Below are positions 38,196 through 45,380 of a stretch of DNA of 64,000 nt, in pieces. The notes beneath the pieces were generated by a model. It was not told the origin of the DNA and did no database searches. It saw only the letters and a program-made list of their open reading frames with translations. Location: positions 124,001 through 188,000 of the forward strand of contig NZ_JAAVUW010000006.1 in NCBI RefSeq assembly GCF_018449605.1. Reading direction: 5' to 3'. A program made the position numbers and the translations under genes. This DNA comes from Luteibacter sp. dw_328 (GTDB taxonomy: Bacteria > Pseudomonadota > Gammaproteobacteria > Xanthomonadales > Rhodanobacteraceae). Every line of letters begins with the position of its first letter. The stretch's first letter is position 1.

Positions 38196-40574
38196 GTGAC
38201 CGAAACGTTCGTCGATGTGCTGATCGTCGGTGCCGGGCTCGCCGGCATCGGCACGGCGTGTCATGTGGTCACAGCCTTCCCGGGCCGCAGCGTCGCCATC
38301 CTCGAGCGCCGCGCCGCCATCGGCGGTACGTGGGATCTGTTTCGCTATCCCGGTATCCGATCCGACACGGACATGTTCAGCTATGGCTACGCGTTTCGTC
38401 CCTGGCAGGGCGCACGCACGCTGGCCGACGGCGCCGTCATCCGCCAGTACATCGCGGACACGGCGCGCGAATTCCACCTTGACGACCGTATCCATTACGG
38501 GGTCCGCGTCACGGCAGCGGCGTGGTCGAGCGGCGCGCAGCGTTGGTCGGTCACCGTTGTCGACGAGGCTAGCGGGAAGATCGAACGGTTCCGTTGCGCC
38601 TTCCTGTTTGCCTGCACCGGCTACTACGATCATGACGCTGGCTACCTGCCGACCTTCCCCGGCGAAGAGGTGTTCACCGGGCAGCGCATCCACCCACAGC
38701 ATTGGCCCGTGCAGCTGGATGTTTCGGGCAAGAAAGTCGTCGTGATCGGCAGCGGCGCCACGGCCATTACCCTGGTGCCGGCGATGGCGCATGAAGTCGC
38801 GCAGATCACCCTGCTTCAGCGTTCTCCCTCGTACATCGTTTCCATGCCGTCGGTCGACGGCCTGTCCCGTCTTCTCGGTCGTGTCCTCCCGGCAGCATGG
38901 GTCCACCGTTTCACGCGGTGGCGTTTCATCGCGCTGCAGCGTGGCGTTTATCTGGCCAGCACACGCTGGCCGAAAGCCATGCGCTCCGTCCTTCTCTCGC
39001 ACGTCAAGTCACGCGTCGGCAAGTACGTGGACATGAAGCACTTCACGCCGACGTACGCGCCCTGGGACCAGCGTGTCTGCGTCGTGCCCGACGGAGACCT
39101 GTTCGAAGCGCTCAAGTCGGGGAAGGCGTCGATCGTCACGGGAGCCATCGAGCGCTTCACCGCCGGTGGCATCCGCCTCGTGTCCGGTGAGGAGATCGCG
39201 GCCGATATCATCGTCACAGCTACGGGGCTCAACGTCAGCCAGCTCGGCGGCATGTCGCTCAGCGTGGACGGCGAACCGGTGAGGCTGCACGAACGCATGA
39301 CCTACAAGGGCGTGCTCGTCGAGGGTGTTCCCAACCTCGGCCTGGTCTTCGGTCATGCGAACGCACCGTGGACGCTGAAGGTCGAACTCGCCGCCCGTTA
39401 CCTCTGCCGTTTGATCGCCCACATGGACCGCATCGGCGCCAGCGAGGTCAGACCGCGCGAAGAGACCGCCAGCAGGACGAGCGAAAGCATCCTCGGTGCG
39501 CTGGCCTCGGGTTACGTCAAACGCGCGGATGGTGCGTTACCGCGCCAGGGCAGCCGTCATCCCTGGAAGGTCACCCAGCACCTGGGTCGCGACAGGCTCA
39601 TGTTGCTGAAGGAACCCGTCGACGATCCGCTGCTTGTCTTTCGCCGTCCGGATACGGCGGAACTGCCACGTGCGTCGAGCGGACGTCATGCGGGACAGAT
39701 CGCCGTCGTAACAGGCGCGGGCTCCGGCATTGGGCGAGCCATCGCCCGTTTGCTGTCCGCCGAAGGTGCACGGGTTCACTGCGCGGATATCGACGGCACG
39801 GCGGCGACGGCGACAGCCAGCGGCCTTGCCGATGCGCGAGCACATACGCTCGATGTGACCGACGCCGCGGCGGTGGCCGCCCTCGCCGACGCGATCTACG
39901 CCGAAGACGGACGCGTCGATCTGCTCTTCAACAATGCAGGCATCGGTCACGCTGCTCGCGTCGACGAATCCTCGCTCGAGGACTGGCAGCGCGTGCTGTC
40001 CGTCAACCTGATGGGTGTCGTGCACGGTATCCACGCCTTCCTGCCACGCATGCAACGGCAGTCGGCGCCGTCGCGCATCGTCAACACGGCGTCCGGCGCC
40101 GGCCTCTTCCCCCATCCACGCATGGCGCCTTACTGCGCGTCGAAGCACGCCGTGGTGGGCCTGTCCACGTCGCTGGCCGCCGAGCTGGACGGCAGCGGTG
40201 TGGGGGTCACGATCCTGTGCCCTGGCGTGATCGACACCGCGATCGCGTCCACCACGCGTATGCGCGGTGAAACGCTCGCCCATCAATCCGAAGCCGTCGC
40301 CTACTACGCACGGCACGGCACCGCGCCCGAGAAGGTCGCCGTCGACGTGCTCGCGGCCGTCCGTCGCCGCAAGCTGTTCTGTCTCACCCCCTGGACGCAG
40401 ACCGGCATCGGCTGGCTGCTCTACCGGTTGTCGCCCCGACTTGCGATGCATGTCATGCGTGCGCAGGTGAATCGCATTCTCGGAACGTCCACGGCGCATC
40501 GTGCGCCTCCCGCGGAGTACCCCCATGTCGATCCCGATGAACCCGCGCGCGCCGGCTGTCGCCGCGAACGCTGA
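38196..40574 (+). CDS. Fused Baeyer-Villiger monooxygenase and short-chain dehydrogenase
   Basis: A 792-residue two-enzyme protein. The N-terminal part (about 1-490) is a class B flavin monooxygenase: FAD site VGAGLAGIG (12-20), the Baeyer-Villiger fingerprint FTGQRIHPQHWP (about 159-170), NADPH site VVIGSGATAITLVPAMA and a second signature TATGLNVSQLGG. After a short linker (about 490-500) an SDR follows: VVTGAGSGIG (about 503-512), NNAG and Tyr646 in YCASKHAVV. The monooxygenase inserts oxygen beside a ketone to give an ester or lactone; the SDR half could make the ketone from a secondary alcohol. GTG 38196 is the start. It overlaps the aldehyde dehydrogenase gene by 50 bp. Confidence 0.92.
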   Translation: MTETFVDVLIVGAGLAGIGTACHVVTAFPGRSVAILERRAAIGGTWDLFRYPGIRSDTDMFSYGYAFRPWQGARTLADGAVIRQYIADTAREFHLDDRIHYGVRVTAAAWSSGAQRWSVTVVDEASGKIERFRCAFLFACTGYYDHDAGYLPTFPGEEVFTGQRIHPQHWPVQLDVSGKKVVVIGSGATAITLVPAMAHEVAQITLLQRSPSYIVSMPSVDGLSRLLGRVLPAAWVHRFTRWRFIALQRGVYLASTRWPKAMRSVLLSHVKSRVGKYVDMKHFTPTYAPWDQRVCVVPDGDLFEALKSGKASIVTGAIERFTAGGIRLVSGEEIAADIIVTATGLNVSQLGGMSLSVDGEPVRLHERMTYKGVLVEGVPNLGLVFGHANAPWTLKVELAARYLCRLIAHMDRIGASEVRPREETASRTSESILGALASGYVKRADGALPRQGSRHPWKVTQHLGRDRLMLLKEPVDDPLLVFRRPDTAELPRASSGRHAGQIAVVTGAGSGIGRAIARLLSAEGARVHCADIDGTAATATASGLADARAHTLDVTDAAAVAALADAIYAEDGRVDLLFNNAGIGHAARVDESSLEDWQRVLSVNLMGVVHGIHAFLPRMQRQSAPSRIVNTASGAGLFPHPRMAPYCASKHAVVGLSTSLAAELDGSGVGVTILCPGVIDTAIASTTRMRGETLAHQSEAVAYYARHGTAPEKVAVDVLAAVRRRKLFCLTPWTQTGIGWLLYRLSPRLAMHVMRAQVNRILGTSTAHRAPPAEYPHVDPDEPARAGCRRER

Positions 40575-41991
40575 CGACGACGCGGCTATCGCCGCGCTGC
40601 GCAATGCCTTCGAAGCGCAGCGCGCCGCGTTCTCGTCGGACCGCGCACCCTCGCTCGACGAGCGCCGCCGGCGGCTGGGAGCGCTGTGCACGATGCTCCT
40701 GACCTATCGCGAGCGAATTGCCGGAGCGCTCATACGCGACTTCGGATCGCATCCGGTGCCGGCATCCGATCTTATTGAGGTCCTCGGCGTGGTCGGTCGC
40801 GCACAGTACGCCATGGAACACCTGGCGGCGTGGATGCAGCCGCAGCCACGGGATATCGACCCGGCCATGCTGGGCACCGCGACGGCGATGGTCCGGCCAC
40901 AGCCGAAGGGCGTGGTCGGCAACATCGTGCCCTGGAACTTCCCGTTCGACCTGGCCCTCGGGCCGATGATCGATATGCTGGCAGCAGGCAACCGCGTGAT
41001 GATCAAGCCATCCGACTACACGCCAGCCTGTGCGGCCCTGTTACACGAGATGGTCGCGGCGACGTTCGACCCTTCGCTGGTGTACGTCGCCGTCGGTGGC
41101 GTCGAACTGGCACGCGCCTTCGCCGCGATGCCCTGGGACCACCTCCTGTACACGGGCAACGCCGCGATCGGCCGTGACGTCATGACCGCGGCAGCGGCGA
41201 ACCTCACGCCGGTGACACTGGAGCTTGGTGGCAAATGTCCCGCGCTGTTCACGCCGGGCTCGGTGACGGCCACCAACGTCGAGTCGGTCATCGGGACCAA
41301 GACCATCAAGAACGGGCAGATGTGCGTGTCCGTGGACTATGCCCTTGTGCATCGTGGTGAAGTGGCGGCCTTCGTCGATGAGGCCATGTCATACATGCGC
41401 GATAACGCGCCCGGCTATTCACGTTCCGCCGATTGCACCGGCATCATCTCCACGCGACATCTCGAGCGTCTCGAAGCCATGCTTACCGAGGCGGTCGATC
41501 GTGGCGAGCGCGTGGTCGCCCTGGAACATGATGGCCGGATCGATCGCGAGACGCGGCGCATGCCGATGTACCTGGTGGTCGATCCATCGCCCGATCTTCG
41601 ACTCGCCCGGGAAGAGGTGTTCGGGCCCATCCTGCCGGTGCTGGTATACGACGAGCTCGATGAGGCCATCGATCGGATCAACGCGGACGAGCGGCCGCTG
41701 GGACTTTATGTCTTCGGGGACTCGCCGGACGAGATCGAGCGGGTTATCGCAGAAACGACATCCGGCGGTGTTTCGGTGAACGCCTGCGCGCTACAGGCAT
41801 CGCTGCCGTCGCTCGGTTTCGGTGGCGTTGGCGCGAGCGGGATGGGCCGCCATCACGGCGTCGACGGCTTCCGCGAATTTTCCAACCAGCGTGGTGTGGT
41901 GACGCGTGGCAGCGGCGATCTGATCGCCAGCTTCTACGCGCCCTACGCGAAAGCGGAAGGCCTGGTCGCCGCCGTACTTGGCGGCATGTGA
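40525..41991 (+). CDS. Coniferyl-aldehyde-dehydrogenase-like aldehyde dehydrogenase
   Basis: A 488-residue NAD(P)-dependent aldehyde dehydrogenase. Asn at IVPWNFPFD, Lys161 in MIKPSDYTP, Glu234 in LELGGKCPA and nucleophile Cys267 in KNGQMCVSVDY form the active site. The cofactor loop and short C-terminus (YAPYAKAEGLVAAVLG) place it in the CalB/coniferyl aldehyde and medium/long-chain class. ATG 40525 was chosen (CGGAG upstream); ATG 40537 is a close alternative. In context it would oxidise the aldehyde formed from the alcohol released by ester cleavage. Confidence 0.92.
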   Translation: MSIPMNPRAPAVAANADDDAAIAALRNAFEAQRAAFSSDRAPSLDERRRRLGALCTMLLTYRERIAGALIRDFGSHPVPASDLIEVLGVVGRAQYAMEHLAAWMQPQPRDIDPAMLGTATAMVRPQPKGVVGNIVPWNFPFDLALGPMIDMLAAGNRVMIKPSDYTPACAALLHEMVAATFDPSLVYVAVGGVELARAFAAMPWDHLLYTGNAAIGRDVMTAAAANLTPVTLELGGKCPALFTPGSVTATNVESVIGTKTIKNGQMCVSVDYALVHRGEVAAFVDEAMSYMRDNAPGYSRSADCTGIISTRHLERLEAMLTEAVDRGERVVALEHDGRIDRETRRMPMYLVVDPSPDLRLAREEVFGPILPVLVYDELDEAIDRINADERPLGLYVFGDSPDEIERVIAETTSGGVSVNACALQASLPSLGFGGVGASGMGRHHGVDGFREFSNQRGVVTRGSGDLIASFYAPYAKAEGLVAAVLGGM

Positions 41992-41993
41992 GC

Positions 41994-42896
41994 ATGGCGC
42001 GGCCGAGCCTCGGCGCGAGACTCTTCAGCGCCGTACTTCGTCTTTCCGGTCGAAAGCGCTTTCTGGGCTCGGTATCCGCCCTGCGGGAGGGCATCGCGGA
42101 AGCCCGCCGGCGTGGACCGGCGCTTCCGCCGCGGAGCCTCCAGCGCGCGCTTCGCGTGGACGTTACCGAGGTGCGTGGCCATCGCGTCTACACCCTGGCG
42201 CCGCCCGGGAGCGTGCTGCCGCCACGCGTTCTCTACCTGCATGGCGGTGCATTCGTGCGACCGATCACCGCGACCCACTGGCGGTTTCTACAACGTCTCG
42301 TCGAGGCCAGCGGTCGTGGCATTCGCGTACTGCTCTATCCACTTGCCCCGGAATACCAGGCCACGGTGGCGCTCGACGTGGCCGATCGCGTGTTCGATGA
42401 CCTCGGGCCGCACGCCATGTTGATGGGCGATTCGGCCGGCGGAACCCTGGCGTTGGCGCTTGCCTTGCGTCGCCGCGAGCGAGGCGCATCCCTGCCATCG
42501 TGCATGGTCCTGATCACACCGATGCTCGACGCCGCGCTCACGAGCGAGGATGTCCTGGCGACGGCGCGCCGCGATCCCATGCTGGACGTGCCTGGCTTGC
42601 GCGAGGCAGCAAGACTGCATGCGGGCGACCTGCCGCTGGATCATCCCTTGATCAGCCCTCTTCAGGCCGATCTGTACGGCCTCCCCCGGATGCTCCTGTT
42701 CGCCGGCACCGACGATCTCCTTCACCACGATGCCCTGCGTTTCGCAACGAAGGCGCGCGCACAGGGCGTCGACCTCACCTGCGTGCTCGGCGACCGCATG
42801 ATCCACGTCTGGCCCATCCTTCCCATCACCGAAGGGCGCCTGGCCCTCGCGACCATCGTCACCTTCCTCGCCCACGATCCCCAGCGCGTTCTGTAG
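41994..42896 (+). CDS. Alpha/beta hydrolase, hormone-sensitive-lipase family
   Basis: A 300-residue esterase/lipase. The HSL oxyanion motif is HGGAFVRP, the nucleophile Ser is in GDSAGGTLALALA, the acid Asp in FAGTDDLLHHD and the His in DRMIHVWPI. Start ATG 41994 lies just after the aldehyde dehydrogenase stop; GTG 41988 is possible. HSL-family enzymes cut short- to medium-chain esters and lactones, a natural next step after a Baeyer-Villiger enzyme. Its stop codon TAG lies inside the first bases of a dispersed repeat copy. Confidence 0.9.
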   Translation: MARPSLGARLFSAVLRLSGRKRFLGSVSALREGIAEARRRGPALPPRSLQRALRVDVTEVRGHRVYTLAPPGSVLPPRVLYLHGGAFVRPITATHWRFLQRLVEASGRGIRVLLYPLAPEYQATVALDVADRVFDDLGPHAMLMGDSAGGTLALALALRRRERGASLPSCMVLITPMLDAALTSEDVLATARRDPMLDVPGLREAARLHAGDLPLDHPLISPLQADLYGLPRMLLFAGTDDLLHHDALRFATKARAQGVDLTCVLGDRMIHVWPILPITEGRLALATIVTFLAHDPQRVL

Positions 42897-42917
42897 GAGC
42901 CGCTTCAGCAGCGATGC
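42892..42917 (+). repeat. Dispersed repeat at the hydrolase stop codon
   Basis: tgtaggagccgcttcagcag followed by cgatgc is a CTTCAGCGG-type copy with one change. Its GTAGGAG supplies the TAG stop at 42894. It fills the gap to the convergent MFS gene. Confidence 0.75.
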
Positions 42918-42918
42918 C

Positions 42919-44127
42919 TCACCGCCTTTTCTTCGTATCCGGCAACAACGCGGCCAACAACCCGATCAACGGCAGAAACGCACAAATCTGATACACGGCT
43001 TCGATCCCGATATGGTCGGCGAGCTCACCAAGAATGGCCGCGCCAAGGCCGCCCATGCCAAACGAAAACCCGAAGAACAAACCGGAAATCATCCCCACCT
43101 TGCCCGGCACCAACTCCTGCGCGAACACCACGATGGCTGGAAATGCCGAAGCCAGGATCAAGCCGATGACCACCGTCAGCGGCGCGGTCCAGAACAGGCT
43201 CGCATACGGCAGTAGCAGGGTGAAGGGCAGGGTGCCGAGAATCGAGAACCATATGACTCGCTTGCGTCCGAACCGGTCGCCGACAGGGCCGCCGAGTATC
43301 GTGCCCACCGCCACCGCGCCGAGAAACACGAACAGATGCAGCTGCGCGCTCTCCACCGACACGTTGAAGCGGTGAATGAGGTAGAAGGTGAAGTAGCTGG
43401 TCAGGCTGGCCAGGTACACGTACTTGGAAAAGATCAGGGCGAGCAGCACGGCGATACCGCGCTTGGCCTCGGCGCTCGTATGCGTCACGGCGGGCTGCTT
43501 CGCGGCGCTTGCCTTCAGTCGCGGCAGGCCGTGATGCTTGTACCACTGGCCGACGTTCCAGAGGATTGCGCCGGACAGTAACGCCAACAGGGCGAAGAAG
43601 GCCAGGCTCGACTGGCCCCAGCGCACGACGACCACGGCGGCAGCGAGCGGACCCAGCGCCTGGCCGGCATTGCCGCCGACCTGGAAAAGCGACTGCGCCA
43701 GGCCATGTCGGCCACCGGAGGCCATGCGCGCTACGCGCGAGGATTCCGGATGGAACACCGAGGAGCCCATGCCGAGCAGCGATGCGCCGACCAGCAGCAT
43801 CGGGTAGGTGTGCGCGATCGACAGTACCAACAGGCCGGCCAGTGAGAACAGCGTACCGCCGGGCAGGGCCAGCGGCGTCGGCCGGCGGTCCGCATACAGG
43901 CCGACCAGCGGCTGCAGGATCGAGGCGGTGATCTGATAGGTCAGCGTGATCAAGCCGATCTGGCCGAAGTCCAGGTGGAAGCCTTCCTTCAGGCCCGGAT
44001 AAATCGCCGGTAGCAGCGATTGCATCATGTCGTTGAGCAGGTGGCAGAAGCTGATCGCGAAGATCACCCCGAACACGGTCGGGTCCGCGCGCGGTGTGTC
44101 CACCGTCGCGCTGGCTGGCGCTTGCAT
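42919..44127 (-). CDS. MFS efflux transporter, fosmidomycin-resistance (Fsr)-like
   Basis: A 402-residue major facilitator with about 12 helices. The pattern FCHLLNDMMQSLLPAIYP in TM1, YADRRPTPLALPGGTL after TM2, MGSSVFHPESSRVARMASGG and GGNAGQALGPLAAA are the signature of the Fsr group. Fsr exports fosmidomycin in E. coli; the natural substrate is open. It is divergent from an AraC-type regulator (93-bp gap), an arrangement like the E. coli NimR/NimT pair, so substrate-linked control by that regulator is likely. Confidence 0.92.
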   Translation of the reverse strand: MQAPASATVDTPRADPTVFGVIFAISFCHLLNDMMQSLLPAIYPGLKEGFHLDFGQIGLITLTYQITASILQPLVGLYADRRPTPLALPGGTLFSLAGLLVLSIAHTYPMLLVGASLLGMGSSVFHPESSRVARMASGGRHGLAQSLFQVGGNAGQALGPLAAAVVVVRWGQSSLAFFALLALLSGAILWNVGQWYKHHGLPRLKASAAKQPAVTHTSAEAKRGIAVLLALIFSKYVYLASLTSYFTFYLIHRFNVSVESAQLHLFVFLGAVAVGTILGGPVGDRFGRKRVIWFSILGTLPFTLLLPYASLFWTAPLTVVIGLILASAFPAIVVFAQELVPGKVGMISGLFFGFSFGMGGLGAAILGELADHIGIEAVYQICAFLPLIGLLAALLPDTKKRR

Positions 44128-44220
44128 GGGGGTCTTCCTGGGGATCGGGGATGCCTATGAGACCACGGCAGCGTGCGTCCCGCGCTAGGATATGGGTCAT
44201 CCACGTTCGAGATCGGGACA

Positions 44221-44988
44221 ATGATCGCTAAGTACGACCCCGTGGCGTTCGAAGCCGTGCCCCGGCCGGTGGTGTCGCGCGGCCACGAATACCCTACGTC
44301 CTTCGAGCTGGCCACACACCAGCATCGCCGGGGGCAGCTGCTCTACGCCGCGGCCGGGACGGTGGCGGTCACCACGCCGGAGGGTGCGTGGATCGCCCCA
44401 CCCGAGCGTGCCGTCTGGATTCCGGGCGGCACGCCGCACTCGGTCCGCATGGTCGGCAGCGTGAGCACGCGCAGTGTCTATATCGAGCAGGCGGCCAGTT
44501 CGGCGCTGGGCGACCACTGCCGCGTGCTTGCGGTGGCTCCCTTGCTGCGTGCCCTGCTGGTCGCCGCCGTGGACGTACCACGTGAATACGACCAGGAGGG
44601 ACGCGACGGCCTGCTGATGTCCCTGGTGGTCGAGGAGATCGCCAGGGCGCCGACCATCCCGCTGGCCCTGCCCCTGCCTACCTACGCACCGCTCGCGGCG
44701 CGCTGCGCGGCGTTCCTCGAAGAACCGCGCATGAGCGAGACCATCGACGACTGGGCGGCCGATCTTGGCATGCATCGGCGCCGCTTCACCCGGCTCTTTC
44801 GCCGCGAGACCGGCACGAGCTTCGCGCAATGGCGGCAGCAGGCCTGCCTGTTGGTCGCCTTGCCGCGCCTGGCCGCAGGTGAACCCGTGACGATGGTGGC
44901 GCTGGACCTTGGCTACGAAAGCCCGACGAGCTTCTCGACCATGTTCCGCCGCGTCCTTGGCAAGTCGCCGAGCCATTATCGGCCCTGA
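44221..44988 (+). CDS. AraC family transcriptional regulator with cupin sensor
   Basis: A 255-residue regulator. The N-terminal cupin (about 20-110) has HQHRRGQLLYAAAGTVAVTT and WIPGGTPHSVRMVG. The C-terminal double helix-turn-helix (about 160-255) has DDWAADLGMHRRRFTRLFRR and ALDLGYESPTSFSTMFRRVLGKSPSHYR. This is the NimR/YeaM subgroup, which typically controls a divergent MFS exporter. ATG 44221 starts the natural domain; the earlier in-frame start at 44173 overlaps the promoter region. Confidence 0.92.
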   Translation: MIAKYDPVAFEAVPRPVVSRGHEYPTSFELATHQHRRGQLLYAAAGTVAVTTPEGAWIAPPERAVWIPGGTPHSVRMVGSVSTRSVYIEQAASSALGDHCRVLAVAPLLRALLVAAVDVPREYDQEGRDGLLMSLVVEEIARAPTIPLALPLPTYAPLAARCAAFLEEPRMSETIDDWAADLGMHRRRFTRLFRRETGTSFAQWRQQACLLVALPRLAAGEPVTMVALDLGYESPTSFSTMFRRVLGKSPSHYRP

Positions 44989-45050
44989 AACGCACACGTG
45001 AACGCACGGTTGACATTCGCGGAATACTCAAGCAGCATGCAATCTCGTTA

Positions 45051-45066
45051 AGACATTTAGACGTCT
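45051..45066 (+). promoter_or_regulatory. MetJ-like tandem met-box
   Basis: AGACATTTAGACGTCT consists of two adjoining 8-bp met boxes (6/8 and 8/8 matches to AGACGTCT). A TATACT -10-like hexamer follows at 45066-45071, so bound repressor would cover the core promoter. That points to methionine/SAM repression of the downstream TonB receptor, 315 bp away. No metJ gene is in this window. Confidence 0.6.
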
Positions 45067-45121
45067 ATACTGCTGACCCAATCGCAGGCACCCGATCTTG
45101 ACCATTCAACGCTCAGCCCAT

Positions 45122-45158
45122 ACGCACCTTCTGATCGATGTCATTTCGATCGGTGCGT
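45122..45158 (+). ncRNA. Leader hairpin with an AUG in the loop
   Basis: ACGCACC (45122-45128) and GATCG (45133-45137) pair with CGATC (45147-45151) and GGTGCGT (45152-45158) around a nine-base loop ATGTCATTT and a four-base bulge. The loop begins with the AUG of a 77-codon frame. It lies about 45 nt after the probable transcription start. I do not recognise the element. Confidence 0.5.
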
Positions 45159-45371
45159 ATTGCTGTTGTCGTCGCGTCTGATCCCCTAGCGCCCCGTGCG
45201 CTCCGCCCCGCGGGCGGCCGGATAACCCCCTCCCCAGTTTTCCCTTCTATCGACCTCGTGTGGTTTTCCCGCGCGCGGCATCCCGATCTTCCGGCCGCGT
45301 ACAGCGTGCCGGCCAGTGCGCGTGTACGCGCCGATATGTGCCCTGAACGGGCATCCTTGATGACTTCATGA
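45138..45371 (+). CDS. Possible 77-codon leader frame before the TonB receptor
   Basis: An open frame starts at the AUG in the loop of the leader hairpin (MSFRSVRIAVVVASD) and ends 9 bp before the receptor start. It fits as a leader or attenuator peptide, but the later part (RALRPAGGRITPSPVFPS) is not characteristic and no clear ribosome-binding site precedes it, the AUG being in structure. No similarity is recognised. It may be non-coding, with a structured C-rich RNA around 45200-45245 instead. The remainder of the 390-bp gap from 44989 holds the met-box region and nothing else identified. Confidence 0.3.
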   Translation: MSFRSVRIAVVVASDPLAPRALRPAGGRITPSPVFPSIDLVWFSRARHPDLPAAYSVPASARVRADMCPERASLMTS

Positions 45372-45380
45372 GGCACCACC

